DNA of 7,069 nucleotides from Candidatus Caldarchaeum sp. (GCA_025054795.1 JANWZU010000126.1:1-7069); one strand, 5' to 3'. Counted from the first letter of the stretch, positions 1 through 6,650 are shown. Numbers and translations: made by a program. The notes: generated from the sequence alone by a model not told the origin.

Positions 1-2
1 TA

Positions 3-1157
3 GTATTCAGCTACATCTTAACCTTCGATAGGGCAGACCCCAAAAGCCCAGTCTACGACGAATCCTACGTCCCCGTATTCGAGGAATTCAGAGCAACGTT
101 CAAAGGCTTCAAAATACTGAACAAAGAACCGCTCGTTATAGAGTACTACTCAGACGTAGCCTACCTCGACGCTGAGTGGAACGTCAACGCCGCCGCATCA
201 GCCTTCTTCACCGACTACGGCTACGGACCAGGCCCGTGGCACACGGTTGCCGTTGCATGGCTGGCTGAAGCAAACAACGAGCTGGCGTTCTCAGCAGACA
301 AAGCTGAACAGCTTAAAGTCGAATGGACTAGCTTCGTAGCAGGGCCGTCGATAGATGTGCTCAAAAAGTATCTCAACATCGCCATTGGAAGGTCCTTCAT
401 ACCGTACGAGCAGGTGTTAGGCGAGTATGTGTCGAGGCGTGAGGCTTTACAAAGATACGACACGCTCAGGAGATGGGTTGACAGCAGGGGACACTTCCTT
501 GTGGGCAACGGGCCTTTCTACCTTGACAGAGTCGACCCAACCGCAAAAATAGTTGTTCTGAAGGCTTTCAGAGAGTTTCCCGACCCGCCGACCAAGTGGG
601 CTGGGTTCGCAGAGCCGATGATTCCAGAGATAAAAGTGGCGGCGACGCCGACTATCGAGACGGGCTTTCCGGCTGAGGTACCGCTCACAATAACTTTCAA
701 AGGACAGCCATACCGGGAGGAGGACATGGCCTACGTCAAGTACATACTCATGAGCGCCGCCGGAACCTCTGTGGGCTTCGCTGAACCACTGGGCGGGGGA
801 AGCTGGAGAGTCGTCTTAAAGCCTGAGGAGACCTACAAGCTTCCGACGGGCGCTGCCAAGCTAGAGGTCATAGCGGTTTCTAAAAAGGTTGGAGTTCCAG
901 CCACCGCGACAGCAACCCTCAACGTACTGAGCTTCAAGGAAGGCATACTCAGCGAGGTAGCCAAGGCTAGAGCCGACCTAGAAGCAAAGGTCTCGACCCT
1001 CGACGCACAGCTACGCTCCCTAACGAGCAGCGTCAACAGAGTATCCTCAGGCGTCGAAGGTTTGCAGGGAACCGTCAACTTGGTGCTTGGGCTTGCGGTC
1101 CTCGCAGTAGTGATATCGCTTGTCGGTATAGCTCTCAGCTTGACGAAAAGGAAGTAG
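3..1157 (+). CDS. Peptide-type ABC transporter substrate-binding protein, C-terminal part (5' end outside window)
   Basis: The reading frame is open from the first bases of the window to a TAG at 1155-1157, giving 384 visible residues and no start codon in view. The GTG at 357 is internal, because the same protein-like frame continues upstream of it. The visible part reads, in order: the end of a family 5 (DppA/OppA-like) binding domain to about residue 206, including the stretch GHFLVGNGPFYLDRV; a beta-rich, Ig-like module at about 208-311; a heptad-repeat coiled coil at about 315-358; one hydrophobic membrane helix at about 360-380; and a basic KRK tail. This architecture is known for archaeal binding proteins that are tethered to the membrane by their C terminus and face outward. 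The protein would capture the ligand and pass it to DppB/DppC, encoded immediately downstream. The family is supported mainly by the operon and the archaeal layout; the substrate (oligopeptide, or possibly a sugar or nickel) cannot be read from the sequence. Confidence 0.85.
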   Translation, partial: VFSYILTFDRADPKSPVYDESYVPVFEEFRATFKGFKILNKEPLVIEYYSDVAYLDAEWNVNAAASAFFTDYGYGPGPWHTVAVAWLAEANNELAFSADKAEQLKVEWTSFVAGPSIDVLKKYLNIAIGRSFIPYEQVLGEYVSRREALQRYDTLRRWVDSRGHFLVGNGPFYLDRVDPTAKIVVLKAFREFPDPPTKWAGFAEPMIPEIKVAATPTIETGFPAEVPLTITFKGQPYREEDMAYVKYILMSAAGTSVGFAEPLGGGSWRVVLKPEETYKLPTGAAKLEVIAVSKKVGVPATATATLNVLSFKEGILSEVAKARADLEAKVSTLDAQLRSLTSSVNRVSSGVEGLQGTVNLVLGLAVLAVVISLVGIALSLTKRK

Positions 1158-1162
1158 ACTCC

Positions 1163-1172
1163 ATACTTATTA
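1163..1172 (+). promoter_or_regulatory. Candidate TATA box of dppB
   Basis: The AT-rich string ATACTTATTA lies centred about 32 bases before the dppB ATG. An archaeal TATA box is normally centred about 26 bases before the transcription start, so transcription would begin a few bases before the ATG. This fits the absence of any Shine-Dalgarno-like sequence ahead of dppB. A second AT-rich run, CTATATTTTT at 1181-1190, lies too near the start codon to serve as a TATA box for this ATG. Its five Ts may instead help end transcription of the binding-protein gene. This is an inference from sequence only. Confidence 0.35.
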
Positions 1173-1198
1173 CCGCCCCCCTATATTTTTACGATGGA

Positions 1199-2269
1199 AT
1201 GAACCTCCTCAGACCAGTTCTGTATCTAGCTAGGCGCGCGCTGGTTTTAGCTCTCACGGTCGTTGTCGCAGTCTATGCTGCTATTTACGTCGCCAACATG
1301 GGGGGGTACGTCGACGAGATAGTCAAAGGAGAGGCTTTGTTGAGAGTTTCTCAGGAGGTTAGAGCTAACCCGGCCTACAGGGGGCTCAACGAGACTCAGG
1401 TAAGAAACCTGATAGACCAGCTTTATCAACTCGAGTTGAGGCGGCTTGGGTTCGACCAGCCGTTCATAGTCAGAAGCTTCAACTACCTATACAGCGCTCT
1501 GAGCCTAGAGCTTGGGAGGTCGCTGTTCCTGAGCAGCGACAGCGGCTCGAGAAGCGTCAGAGTGATAATAATGGAGCGGCTTCCGAACACGGTGCTGCTT
1601 TTCACGACCACACAGCTGATACTTTTCTTTCTAGGTCTTTTCACGGGCCTGTATCTCAGCCGGAGGTACGGAAGCAGGGTTGACAAGGTGATCAGCCTTC
1701 TAACACCCTTGTCGTCGCTGCCCGGCTGGTTCTACGGCCTTTTCCTGATACTGCTCTTCGCATCCATCCTGAGAATTCTGCCCTACGGCGGGATGGTCGA
1801 CGTACCGCCTCCAACAGACCGGTTTCAATACGCATTAAGCGTTCTCAGACACATGGTCCTACCGGTCCTGTCATGGCTCACAGCCTATTTCTTTATAAGC
1901 GCTTACACAAGAAGAACTTTCTTCCTGATATTCTCGAGCGAGGACTACGTCGAAGTAGCGAGAGCGAGAGGAATACCGGAGCCTTTGGTAAGGCGGAGAT
2001 ACATACTGAGGCCGACGCTCCCACCCATAATCACAGACCTATCCCTAACTCTGCTAGCTTCGTGGACAGGGGCCATCATCACCGAGACGGTTTTCAACTG
2101 GCCGGGAGTTGGAAGCCTCTTCTACGTTGCGTCTGTCACCTTCGACACCCCTGTGCTCGTCGGCCTAGTCGTCATCTACGCCTATCTGCTGGCTATTACG
2201 GTATTCGTCCTCGAAGTCGTCTACGCCGTCCTCGACCCACGGGTTAGGGCGGGTGTGATGACCAGATGA
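1199..2269 (+). CDS. dppB: Peptide-type ABC transporter permease, DppB family
   Basis: This integral membrane protein of 356 residues forms one half of the importer's channel. The first membrane helix is at about residues 12-33. It is followed by an outward-facing segment (about 34-120) containing RRLGFDQPFIVR, the usual DppB landmark, and then by further helices from about 131-152 to the C terminus. The cytoplasmic EAA loop that docks on the ATPases is visible at about 250-276 (VEVARARGIPEPLV followed by RPTLPPI). The typical family motif ETVFNWPGVGSLF is at 296-308 and the ending LDPRVR is at 345-350. The outward segment between helices 1 and 2 seems somewhat longer than in bacterial relatives. 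The ATG at 1199 is chosen because helix 1 starts at once after it; no Shine-Dalgarno site precedes it, so it may be leaderless. The stop overlaps the dppC start by 4 bases (ATGA), which suggests translational coupling. The family is clear; the substrate is not. Confidence 0.93.
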   Translation: MNLLRPVLYLARRALVLALTVVVAVYAAIYVANMGGYVDEIVKGEALLRVSQEVRANPAYRGLNETQVRNLIDQLYQLELRRLGFDQPFIVRSFNYLYSALSLELGRSLFLSSDSGSRSVRVIIMERLPNTVLLFTTTQLILFFLGLFTGLYLSRRYGSRVDKVISLLTPLSSLPGWFYGLFLILLFASILRILPYGGMVDVPPPTDRFQYALSVLRHMVLPVLSWLTAYFFISAYTRRTFFLIFSSEDYVEVARARGIPEPLVRRRYILRPTLPPIITDLSLTLLASWTGAIITETVFNWPGVGSLFYVASVTFDTPVLVGLVVIYAYLLAITVFVLEVVYAVLDPRVRAGVMTR

Positions 2270-3657
2270 TGCGGCTGAAACCACTGCTGCGTTATAAATC
2301 GTCTTTAGTAGGTGTCGGAATACTTTGCTTCCTCATCATCTTATCTGTGTACACCGTTGCGACGCTCCCCTTCGAAGAGGCGGCACGTCTTTGGAGAGCA
2401 GGAGAGCTTACATGGCTCGACAACCCGAGGAACGCCCTACCCGCATGGGTCAACTTTTTCAGCCCAACTAAGCTTCCGGAGACACTCATCCTAAACACGC
2501 AAAAGCCTGGACCTGATGTCATTAAAGTCTCAGTCAGAGCCGGTGAGAACATCAAGATTTCCAGAGTCGAGATGAATTTCAGGTACGGCTTCGACGACTT
2601 CCCAAGCGAAATCAACCTCTTCTTCACTTCAACCTACAGAACATCACCTCCGCAGCTAACCATCAGCTGGACTAAGCCAGACGGAACACAGATACCTCTG
2701 CGCCGAATGACCATAGCTAGAGAAGACCGTTTCTACATATCGAGCGACACAGTTCTGTCGACCGAGCTCAACCAGTTAATGGAAAACAGGTTGGGCAGAA
2801 AACCTGCTTACACGGTGCCGACTTCGACGATTCTTTTCGGACCTTTTGACGAGACACTGCTAAACCCTGAGAGCGTTAAAGTGGTGAAGGGCGATTACAG
2901 GCTTTCTGTTGAGGGTCTTCTGTTTGAGCCTGAAGCCGACTTCGACGTAAAACTGGTGGTTTATGGAAAAGTCTATGGATGGGCTGGAACAGACCATCTG
3001 AGAAGAGACATCGGGATAGCTCTTCTGTGGGGAACGCCCATAGCGCTTCTTTTCGGCGTGTCTGCCGCTGTTTCGATCGCTTTGATACAGATGACCATAG
3101 GGGCCGTGAGCGCATGGTTTAGAGGAGGAGTGGACACAGTCATGCAGCGAATAACCGAGGTCTTCCTTGTCCTCCCGTTCCTACCCGTCCTGATTATGGT
3201 CTCGACGCTTTACAAGGTCAACATCTGGGTTATACTTCTGATAGTGGTTTTTCTAAGCTCCTTCGGCCCCGGAGTCAAAAACTACCGAGCCCTCTTCCTA
3301 CAGCTTCGAGAATCCCCCTACATAGAGGCTGCACGGTCATACGGCGCCGGCGACCTACGAATCGTTGTAATCCACCTCATACCACGTGTGCTGCCCACCA
3401 TGATACCGTCCGTCGTTCTTTCAGCAGCCGACTTTGTTTTCCTAGAAGCAGCCCTAGCCATACTGGGAATAGGGGACCCTATCACCCCTACTTGGGGTAA
3501 AGTTATTCAAGACGCCTTCTACTTCGGAGCGTTGTTCAAAGGACACTACTACTGGGTTCTCATCCCCTCGGCCCTGCTGGCCGCCACGTCAATCAGCTTC
3601 GCACTCATCGGGTTCGCCCTCGATAAAATATTCAACCCCCGGTTGAAGGAGGTCTGA
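2266..3657 (+). CDS. dppC: Peptide-type ABC transporter permease, DppC family, with large extracytoplasmic insertion
   Basis: This is the second channel subunit, 463 residues against about 280-320 for a usual DppC. Helix 1 is at about 14-34. The family landmark YGWAGTDHLRRDIG appears only at 237-250, where usual relatives have it soon after helix 1. The ~200 residues in between are hydrophilic, rich in beta-type alternation (for example INLFFTSTY and DVKLVVYG) and without membrane helices, so they should form an extra folded domain outside the cell. The rest is canonical: helices from about residue 250 to 450, an EAA loop at about 352-377 (YIEAARSYGAGDLR followed by HLIPRVLP), and the signature EAALAILGIGDPITPTWG at 394-411. 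The gene starts in the overlapping ATGATG at 2266; either ATG is possible and they differ by one residue. It overlaps dppB by 4 bases and ends 2 bases before the next gene. The family assignment is firm; the role of the insertion is unknown. Confidence 0.92.
   Translation: MMRLKPLLRYKSSLVGVGILCFLIILSVYTVATLPFEEAARLWRAGELTWLDNPRNALPAWVNFFSPTKLPETLILNTQKPGPDVIKVSVRAGENIKISRVEMNFRYGFDDFPSEINLFFTSTYRTSPPQLTISWTKPDGTQIPLRRMTIAREDRFYISSDTVLSTELNQLMENRLGRKPAYTVPTSTILFGPFDETLLNPESVKVVKGDYRLSVEGLLFEPEADFDVKLVVYGKVYGWAGTDHLRRDIGIALLWGTPIALLFGVSAAVSIALIQMTIGAVSAWFRGGVDTVMQRITEVFLVLPFLPVLIMVSTLYKVNIWVILLIVVFLSSFGPGVKNYRALFLQLRESPYIEAARSYGAGDLRIVVIHLIPRVLPTMIPSVVLSAADFVFLEAALAILGIGDPITPTWGKVIQDAFYFGALFKGHYYWVLIPSALLAATSISFALIGFALDKIFNPRLKEV
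3646..3653 (+). promoter_or_regulatory. Strong Shine-Dalgarno site for the small membrane protein
   Basis: AAGGAGGT ends 6 bases before the ATG at 3660 and is a near-perfect match to the 3' end of 16S rRNA. It lies within the last codons of dppC. It supports translation of the short downstream frame as a real gene and fixes its start. Confidence 0.7.
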
Positions 3658-3659
3658 AC

Positions 3660-3896
3660 ATGTTTCAACGAAAAACTCCGACCTACCTGAAATTAAGCAG
3701 GGAGGCCATGGAGGTTTTCGCCGGCCTCACACTACTGTTCGTTGGGTTCATCGCATCGTTTTTGATGGCTGTTGGGCTTTTAGAGAAAGACATAATCTTG
3801 AGCCTTGTCGTCTACTCTCTTTCTCTGGCAGGGATAGTTGTAGGGCTTCACGGTGTTCTGGGCTGGCAGCATGCTAGGGAAAAAATAGGTTCGTGA
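3660..3896 (+). CDS. Small two-helix membrane protein of the transporter operon (unrecognised)
   Basis: I do not recognise this 78-residue protein. It has a short basic N terminus (KTPTYLKLSR), a first membrane helix at about 18-41, a two-residue charged turn (EK, 42-43), a second helix at about 45-67, and a short hydrophilic tail. A helical hairpin with both ends inside the cell is the simplest topology. Evidence that it is real: it fills exactly the gap between dppC and dppD, begins 2 bases after the dppC stop, has an excellent Shine-Dalgarno site, and its stop overlaps the first GTG of dppD by 4 bases. No frame shadow would be expected to show all of these. Standard Dpp/Opp systems have five genes and no such subunit. 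It may help assemble, stabilise or regulate the DppB/DppC membrane part, but this is inference from position alone. Confidence 0.8.
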   Translation: MFQRKTPTYLKLSREAMEVFAGLTLLFVGFIASFLMAVGLLEKDIILSLVVYSLSLAGIVVGLHGVLGWQHAREKIGS

Positions 3897-4885
3897 AAGT
3901 GATGGAAATGGTAAACAGCAAAGTTCTCGAAGTGAGAAACCTGCTGCTTCACTACTCGACGGTCAGGGGTGTTGTAAAAGCCGTCGACGGCATAAACTTT
4001 GAAGTCAGCAAGGGAGAAACTCTAGCCATCGTGGGGGAGAGCGGCTCCGGAAAATCCTCCACAGCCCTAGCCATAATGAGGATACTCCCCCGTAACGTCG
4101 CAGCCTATGGCGGCGAGGTGTGGTTCAAGGACCTTGACATCATGAAAATCGATGAAGAAGAGTTTAGAAGGAAGGTGAGGGTGGAGGGAATTTCCATGGT
4201 CTTTCAAGGAGCGATGAACTCCCTAAACCCCGTCATCAGGATAGAGGACCAAGTGGCCGAACCTCTGATAGTCAACATGAAATTTAAAAGGGATGAGGCG
4301 GTTTCCGAAGCCCACGAGGCTTTGAAGCTCGTTGGACTCGACCCGGCGATTGGAAGAAGATATGCACACGAGCTCAGCGGAGGAATGAAGCAGCGAGTTT
4401 TGATAGCCATGTCTCTGGTGGCTAAGCCTAGCATAATAATCCTGGACGAACCAACCTCAGCCCTAGACGTCATAACTCAGGCAAACATCATGAACCTGCT
4501 CAAGAGGCTGAAGGAGGAGCTGGGTTTCACATATCTGTTCATAACACATGACCTAGGTCTTGCAAGCGAGCTGGCCGACCGTGTGGCTGTGATGTACGCA
4601 GGTAAAATCGTCGAAATAGGGTCCTGCGAAGACGTCTACATCCATACTAAACACCCGTACACAAAGATGCTGCTGGACAGCGTGCCCACGCTCAGAGAGG
4701 ACAAGCATCCAGCTTTCATTCCAGGCGCCCCGCCAGACCTCGTCAAGCCGCCGACCGGCTGCAGCTTCCATCCACGGTGTCCTTTCATCGTCAGAGGAAA
4801 ATGCGACGTAGAGACGCCTCCGATGCTCTACGCCGGCGAGGGCCACAACGCTTCATGCTGGTTGCTGGAGAAGGAGAGTGGATGA
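3893..4885 (+). CDS. dppD: Peptide-type ABC transporter ATP-binding protein, DppD family
   Basis: This cytoplasmic ATPase subunit powers the importer and pairs with DppF. All nucleotide-binding motifs are intact: Walker A GESGSGKSS (48-56), Q-loop around Q105 (MVFQGAMNSLNP), ABC signature LSGGM (161-165), Walker B IIILDE (181-186), D-loop SALD (189-192) and switch H219 (ITHD). The C-terminal oligopeptide-ABC extension follows, with HPYT, PGAPPDL and four cysteines, C290, C296, C304 and C322. In related transporters this region binds an iron-sulphur cluster. The length of 330 residues is normal for the family. The GTG at 3893 overlaps the preceding stop by 4 bases, but ATG 3902 or ATG 3908, three or five codons later, are also reasonable and none has a clearly better Shine-Dalgarno site. 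The stop overlaps the dppF ATG by 4 bases. Confidence 0.95.
   Translation: MKVMEMVNSKVLEVRNLLLHYSTVRGVVKAVDGINFEVSKGETLAIVGESGSGKSSTALAIMRILPRNVAAYGGEVWFKDLDIMKIDEEEFRRKVRVEGISMVFQGAMNSLNPVIRIEDQVAEPLIVNMKFKRDEAVSEAHEALKLVGLDPAIGRRYAHELSGGMKQRVLIAMSLVAKPSIIILDEPTSALDVITQANIMNLLKRLKEELGFTYLFITHDLGLASELADRVAVMYAGKIVEIGSCEDVYIHTKHPYTKMLLDSVPTLREDKHPAFIPGAPPDLVKPPTGCSFHPRCPFIVRGKCDVETPPMLYAGEGHNASCWLLEKESG
4871..4878 (+). promoter_or_regulatory. Shine-Dalgarno site for dppF
   Basis: AAGGAGAG within the end of dppD places its GGAG core 5 bases before the ATG at 4882. It decides the dppF start: the frame is open further upstream to an ATG at 4777, but that stretch lies entirely inside dppD and encodes no family-like sequence. 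Confidence 0.65.
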
Positions 4886-5871
4886 ACACCTCCGAGAACA
4901 TAGTTGAGTTGGATGATGTAAGAGTCTACTTTCCGGTTAGGCGTTTTCTCTCCGTGGCAGGTTATGTTAGGGCCGTGGACGGTGTTAGCGTCGTCATTAA
5001 CCGTGGCGAAACTTTGGCGCTAGTGGGGGAAAGCGGCTCTGGGAAAACAACGCTAGGAAAATCAACAATAGGGTTGGTCAAGCCTACTTCGGGAAAGGTT
5101 TTGTTCGACGGCGTGAACATAGCCGAGCTTGATGAAAAACAGCTGAAGAAGCTAAGGAGGAAGGCTGGAGTCATATTTCAAGACCCATACTCCAGCATAA
5201 ACCCCGGCTTCACGGTATACAGGGCTGTTGAGGAGCCCTTGGTAATCAACCGAATAGGCGACAGCAAGGAGAGAAGGGAGAGAGTTTTCCGTGCCTTGAG
5301 CGACGTCAAGCTCAACCCACCGGAGTTTTTCGCATCAAAATATCCTCACATGCTCAGCGGAGGCCAGAGGCAGAGGGTGGCGATCGCACGTGCAATAATA
5401 TCTAACCCAGAATTCATCGTTGCAGACGAGCCGGTGACGATGCTCGACGCATCTATAAGGGTTGAGATTCTCCTGCTTCTAAGGGAAATACAGCAAAAAC
5501 ACGGCCTAACAATCCTATACATAACCCACGACATGGCGACGGCCAAGTACTTCTCGGACAGGCTTGCTGTGATGTATGCTGGAAACATAGTTGAGGTTGG
5601 GCCGACAAAGCTTGTTCTCAAAGACCCGAAACACCCCTACACGCAGGCTTTGATAGAGGCTGTTCCAGAGCCAGACCCCCGCAACAGGCTCGGCCTCAGG
5701 AAGGTTGTTCCAGGCGAGCCGCCGAACCCAGCCAACCCGCCCAGCGGCTGCAAATTCCATCCAAGATGCCCACAATTCATAAAAGGGAAATGCGACCTGC
5801 AGCAGCCGAACAGTCTAAAGCTCGCAGACGGCCGTGAGGTGAGCTGTTTTCTCTACGACAGGGGCCCTTGA
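4882..5871 (+). CDS. dppF: Peptide-type ABC transporter ATP-binding protein, DppF family
   Basis: This is the second cytoplasmic ATPase, 329 residues from the ATG at 4882. Motifs are intact: Walker A GESGSGKTT (49-57), Q-loop Q100 followed by DPYSSINP, signature LSGGQRQRVAIARA (158-171), Walker B FIVADE (178-183) and switch H216 (ITHD). The sequence ADEPVTMLDASIR at 181-193 and the Q-loop FQDPYSSINP are typical of the DppF/OppF rather than the DppD/OppD branch. The C-terminal extension contains HPYT, PGEPPNPANPPSG and cysteines C290, C296, C304 and C322, with the same spacing as in DppD, so a second iron-sulphur site is likely. Both ATPases keep their catalytic glutamate and histidine, so nothing in the sequence suggests a dead site. 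It is the last gene of the tightly packed block. The next gene starts 39 bases on, behind its own promoter-like sequence. Confidence 0.95.
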   Translation: MNTSENIVELDDVRVYFPVRRFLSVAGYVRAVDGVSVVINRGETLALVGESGSGKTTLGKSTIGLVKPTSGKVLFDGVNIAELDEKQLKKLRRKAGVIFQDPYSSINPGFTVYRAVEEPLVINRIGDSKERRERVFRALSDVKLNPPEFFASKYPHMLSGGQRQRVAIARAIISNPEFIVADEPVTMLDASIRVEILLLLREIQQKHGLTILYITHDMATAKYFSDRLAVMYAGNIVEVGPTKLVLKDPKHPYTQALIEAVPEPDPRNRLGLRKVVPGEPPNPANPPSGCKFHPRCPQFIKGKCDLQQPNSLKLADGREVSCFLYDRGP

Positions 5872-5874
5872 GAC

Positions 5875-5887
5875 TTATGCATAAATA
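5875..5887 (+). promoter_or_regulatory. Leaderless-type promoter with overlapping palindrome
   Basis: ATAAATA at 5881-5887 is centred 27 bases before the ATG at 5911, the distance expected when an archaeal transcript starts at or beside its start codon. There is no Shine-Dalgarno site before that ATG, which agrees with a leaderless message. The perfect 10-base palindrome TTATGCATAA (5875-5884) overlaps the box and could be an operator, although a palindrome this short can arise by chance. This is a prediction from sequence and spacing. Confidence 0.55.
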
Positions 5888-5910
5888 GACGGATACATTT
5901 TTGCCATGAG

Positions 5911-6603
5911 ATGTCGGAGGCATTCGTCAAGGCGTATAAGCATGTCGAAGAACAGCTTTCCAAAAACACGCCGGAGGCCATGATTCAGGAGAAGATGCCC
6001 GAGTTCAGAGATGGTGTTTTCGTCGTGAACAAGTACGTTCCCTCGGACCCTCCCATGCTCGGAATGGGGTTGAAGAACCCCGTGCTACAGCTTACCAAAG
6101 ACCTAGTTCTAAACGTTGAGAAGTTTGCGAAGAGAAGAGGGCTGTTGGTGCGTGTTGAAGGGGACAACATCTACCTCTCCACAAAAGAGGGCGTTAAGAA
6201 GGCTTGGCTCAGGCCCGACTTCTTCGCAGCCACAAACCCTCAGCTGTTTGAGAGCATCGGGAAGGTCTTCTACAATCTATCACCCGACCTTCTGGCCCAG
6301 CTTGAGTTCTCCGAAGGTCTCACCGCTACCGTTGCCCGTCTTCTAGCAGACAAGACTATGTTGACGAAGGGTATCGTGGCTCTCTTCTTTCTGTTCTCAC
6401 CAGCTCTCTGGGTAGCGATCTCGATGTTTCTCACAGAATCCCTTTTTTATCCAAGATGGTCCATGATTGTCGCTGGAGCTGTAGCGTTAGCGGCGGCAGC
6501 CTACCTGATCAGGCTTTACCTGCATGAAAACTTCCCCGAGCTGTCCATGAAAACCGACCCATCACGGCTAAAAAGTAAAAGCCTGCCTGTGCAGCAGACG
6601 TAA
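5911..6603 (+). CDS. Unrecognised protein with two C-terminal membrane helices
   Basis: I cannot assign this 230-residue protein to a family. Residues 1-150 are soluble and mixed in charge, starting with a helix-prone, lysine/glutamate-rich stretch (about 1-30), then DGVFVVNKYVPSDPPMLGMG (34-53) and a likely beta hairpin LLVRVEGDNIYLST (78-91). Two hydrophobic helices follow at about 152-174 and 183-204, then a basic tail of some 25 residues (KTDPSRLKSKSLPVQQT at its end). There is no signal peptide, so the large N-terminal part should lie in the cytoplasm, held at the membrane by the C-terminal hairpin. The ATG at 5911 is set by the TATA-like box 27 bases upstream; no ribosome site is present. 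Its own promoter and 39-base gap argue against simple membership of the transporter operon, although read-through from dppF is possible. Codon use resembles that of its neighbours. It is likely a real gene of unknown role. Confidence 0.82.
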   Translation: MSEAFVKAYKHVEEQLSKNTPEAMIQEKMPEFRDGVFVVNKYVPSDPPMLGMGLKNPVLQLTKDLVLNVEKFAKRRGLLVRVEGDNIYLSTKEGVKKAWLRPDFFAATNPQLFESIGKVFYNLSPDLLAQLEFSEGLTATVARLLADKTMLTKGIVALFFLFSPALWVAISMFLTESLFYPRWSMIVAGAVALAAAAYLIRLYLHENFPELSMKTDPSRLKSKSLPVQQT

Positions 6604-6620
6604 TTTTTAGACGAGTTTTT
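6604..6620 (+). terminator. T-run transcription stop between convergent genes
   Basis: Two runs of five Ts (6604-6608 and 6616-6620) follow directly after the TAA of the 230-residue protein gene, with ATTT just beyond. U-tracts without a stem-loop are the usual archaeal termination signal. No comparable T-run is seen on the - strand in this gap, so the stop of the convergent complex I gene is not explained by it. Confidence 0.45.
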
Positions 6621-6650
6621 GATTTGTGCTTGTCTGTCAGGCGGAGAGTT

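Noticed and set aside
357..1157. A complete 266-residue protein starting at GTG 357
   Set aside because: The same frame stays open and protein-like back to the window edge, and no promoter or ribosome site precedes 357; it is an internal codon of the binding-protein gene.
1181..1190. CTATATTTTT as the dppB TATA box
   Set aside because: It would place the transcription start about 10 bases inside dppB, and no alternative in-frame start keeps the first membrane helix; a T-run role is more likely.
1873..2247. A 124-residue + strand frame inside dppB
   Set aside because: It overlaps the conserved EAA-loop region of dppB in another frame and its composition (His, Arg and Pro rich) is that of a frame shadow.
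4553..4846. - strand frame opposite the 3' part of dppD (and a similar one at 5515-5775 opposite dppF)
   Set aside because: The two resemble each other only because they mirror the conserved coding sequence of paralogous ATPases; they are antisense shadows.
4777..4881. A longer dppF starting at ATG 4777
   Set aside because: The added 35 residues lie inside dppD in another frame and are rich in Arg with no family similarity, while ATG 4882 has a good Shine-Dalgarno site and the usual 4-base overlap.
4021..5060. Repeated Walker A DNA in dppD and dppF as a recent duplication
   Set aside because: Only short conserved motif stretches match; the surrounding sequence is strongly diverged and each gene has its own branch-specific motifs, so they are ancient paralogues.
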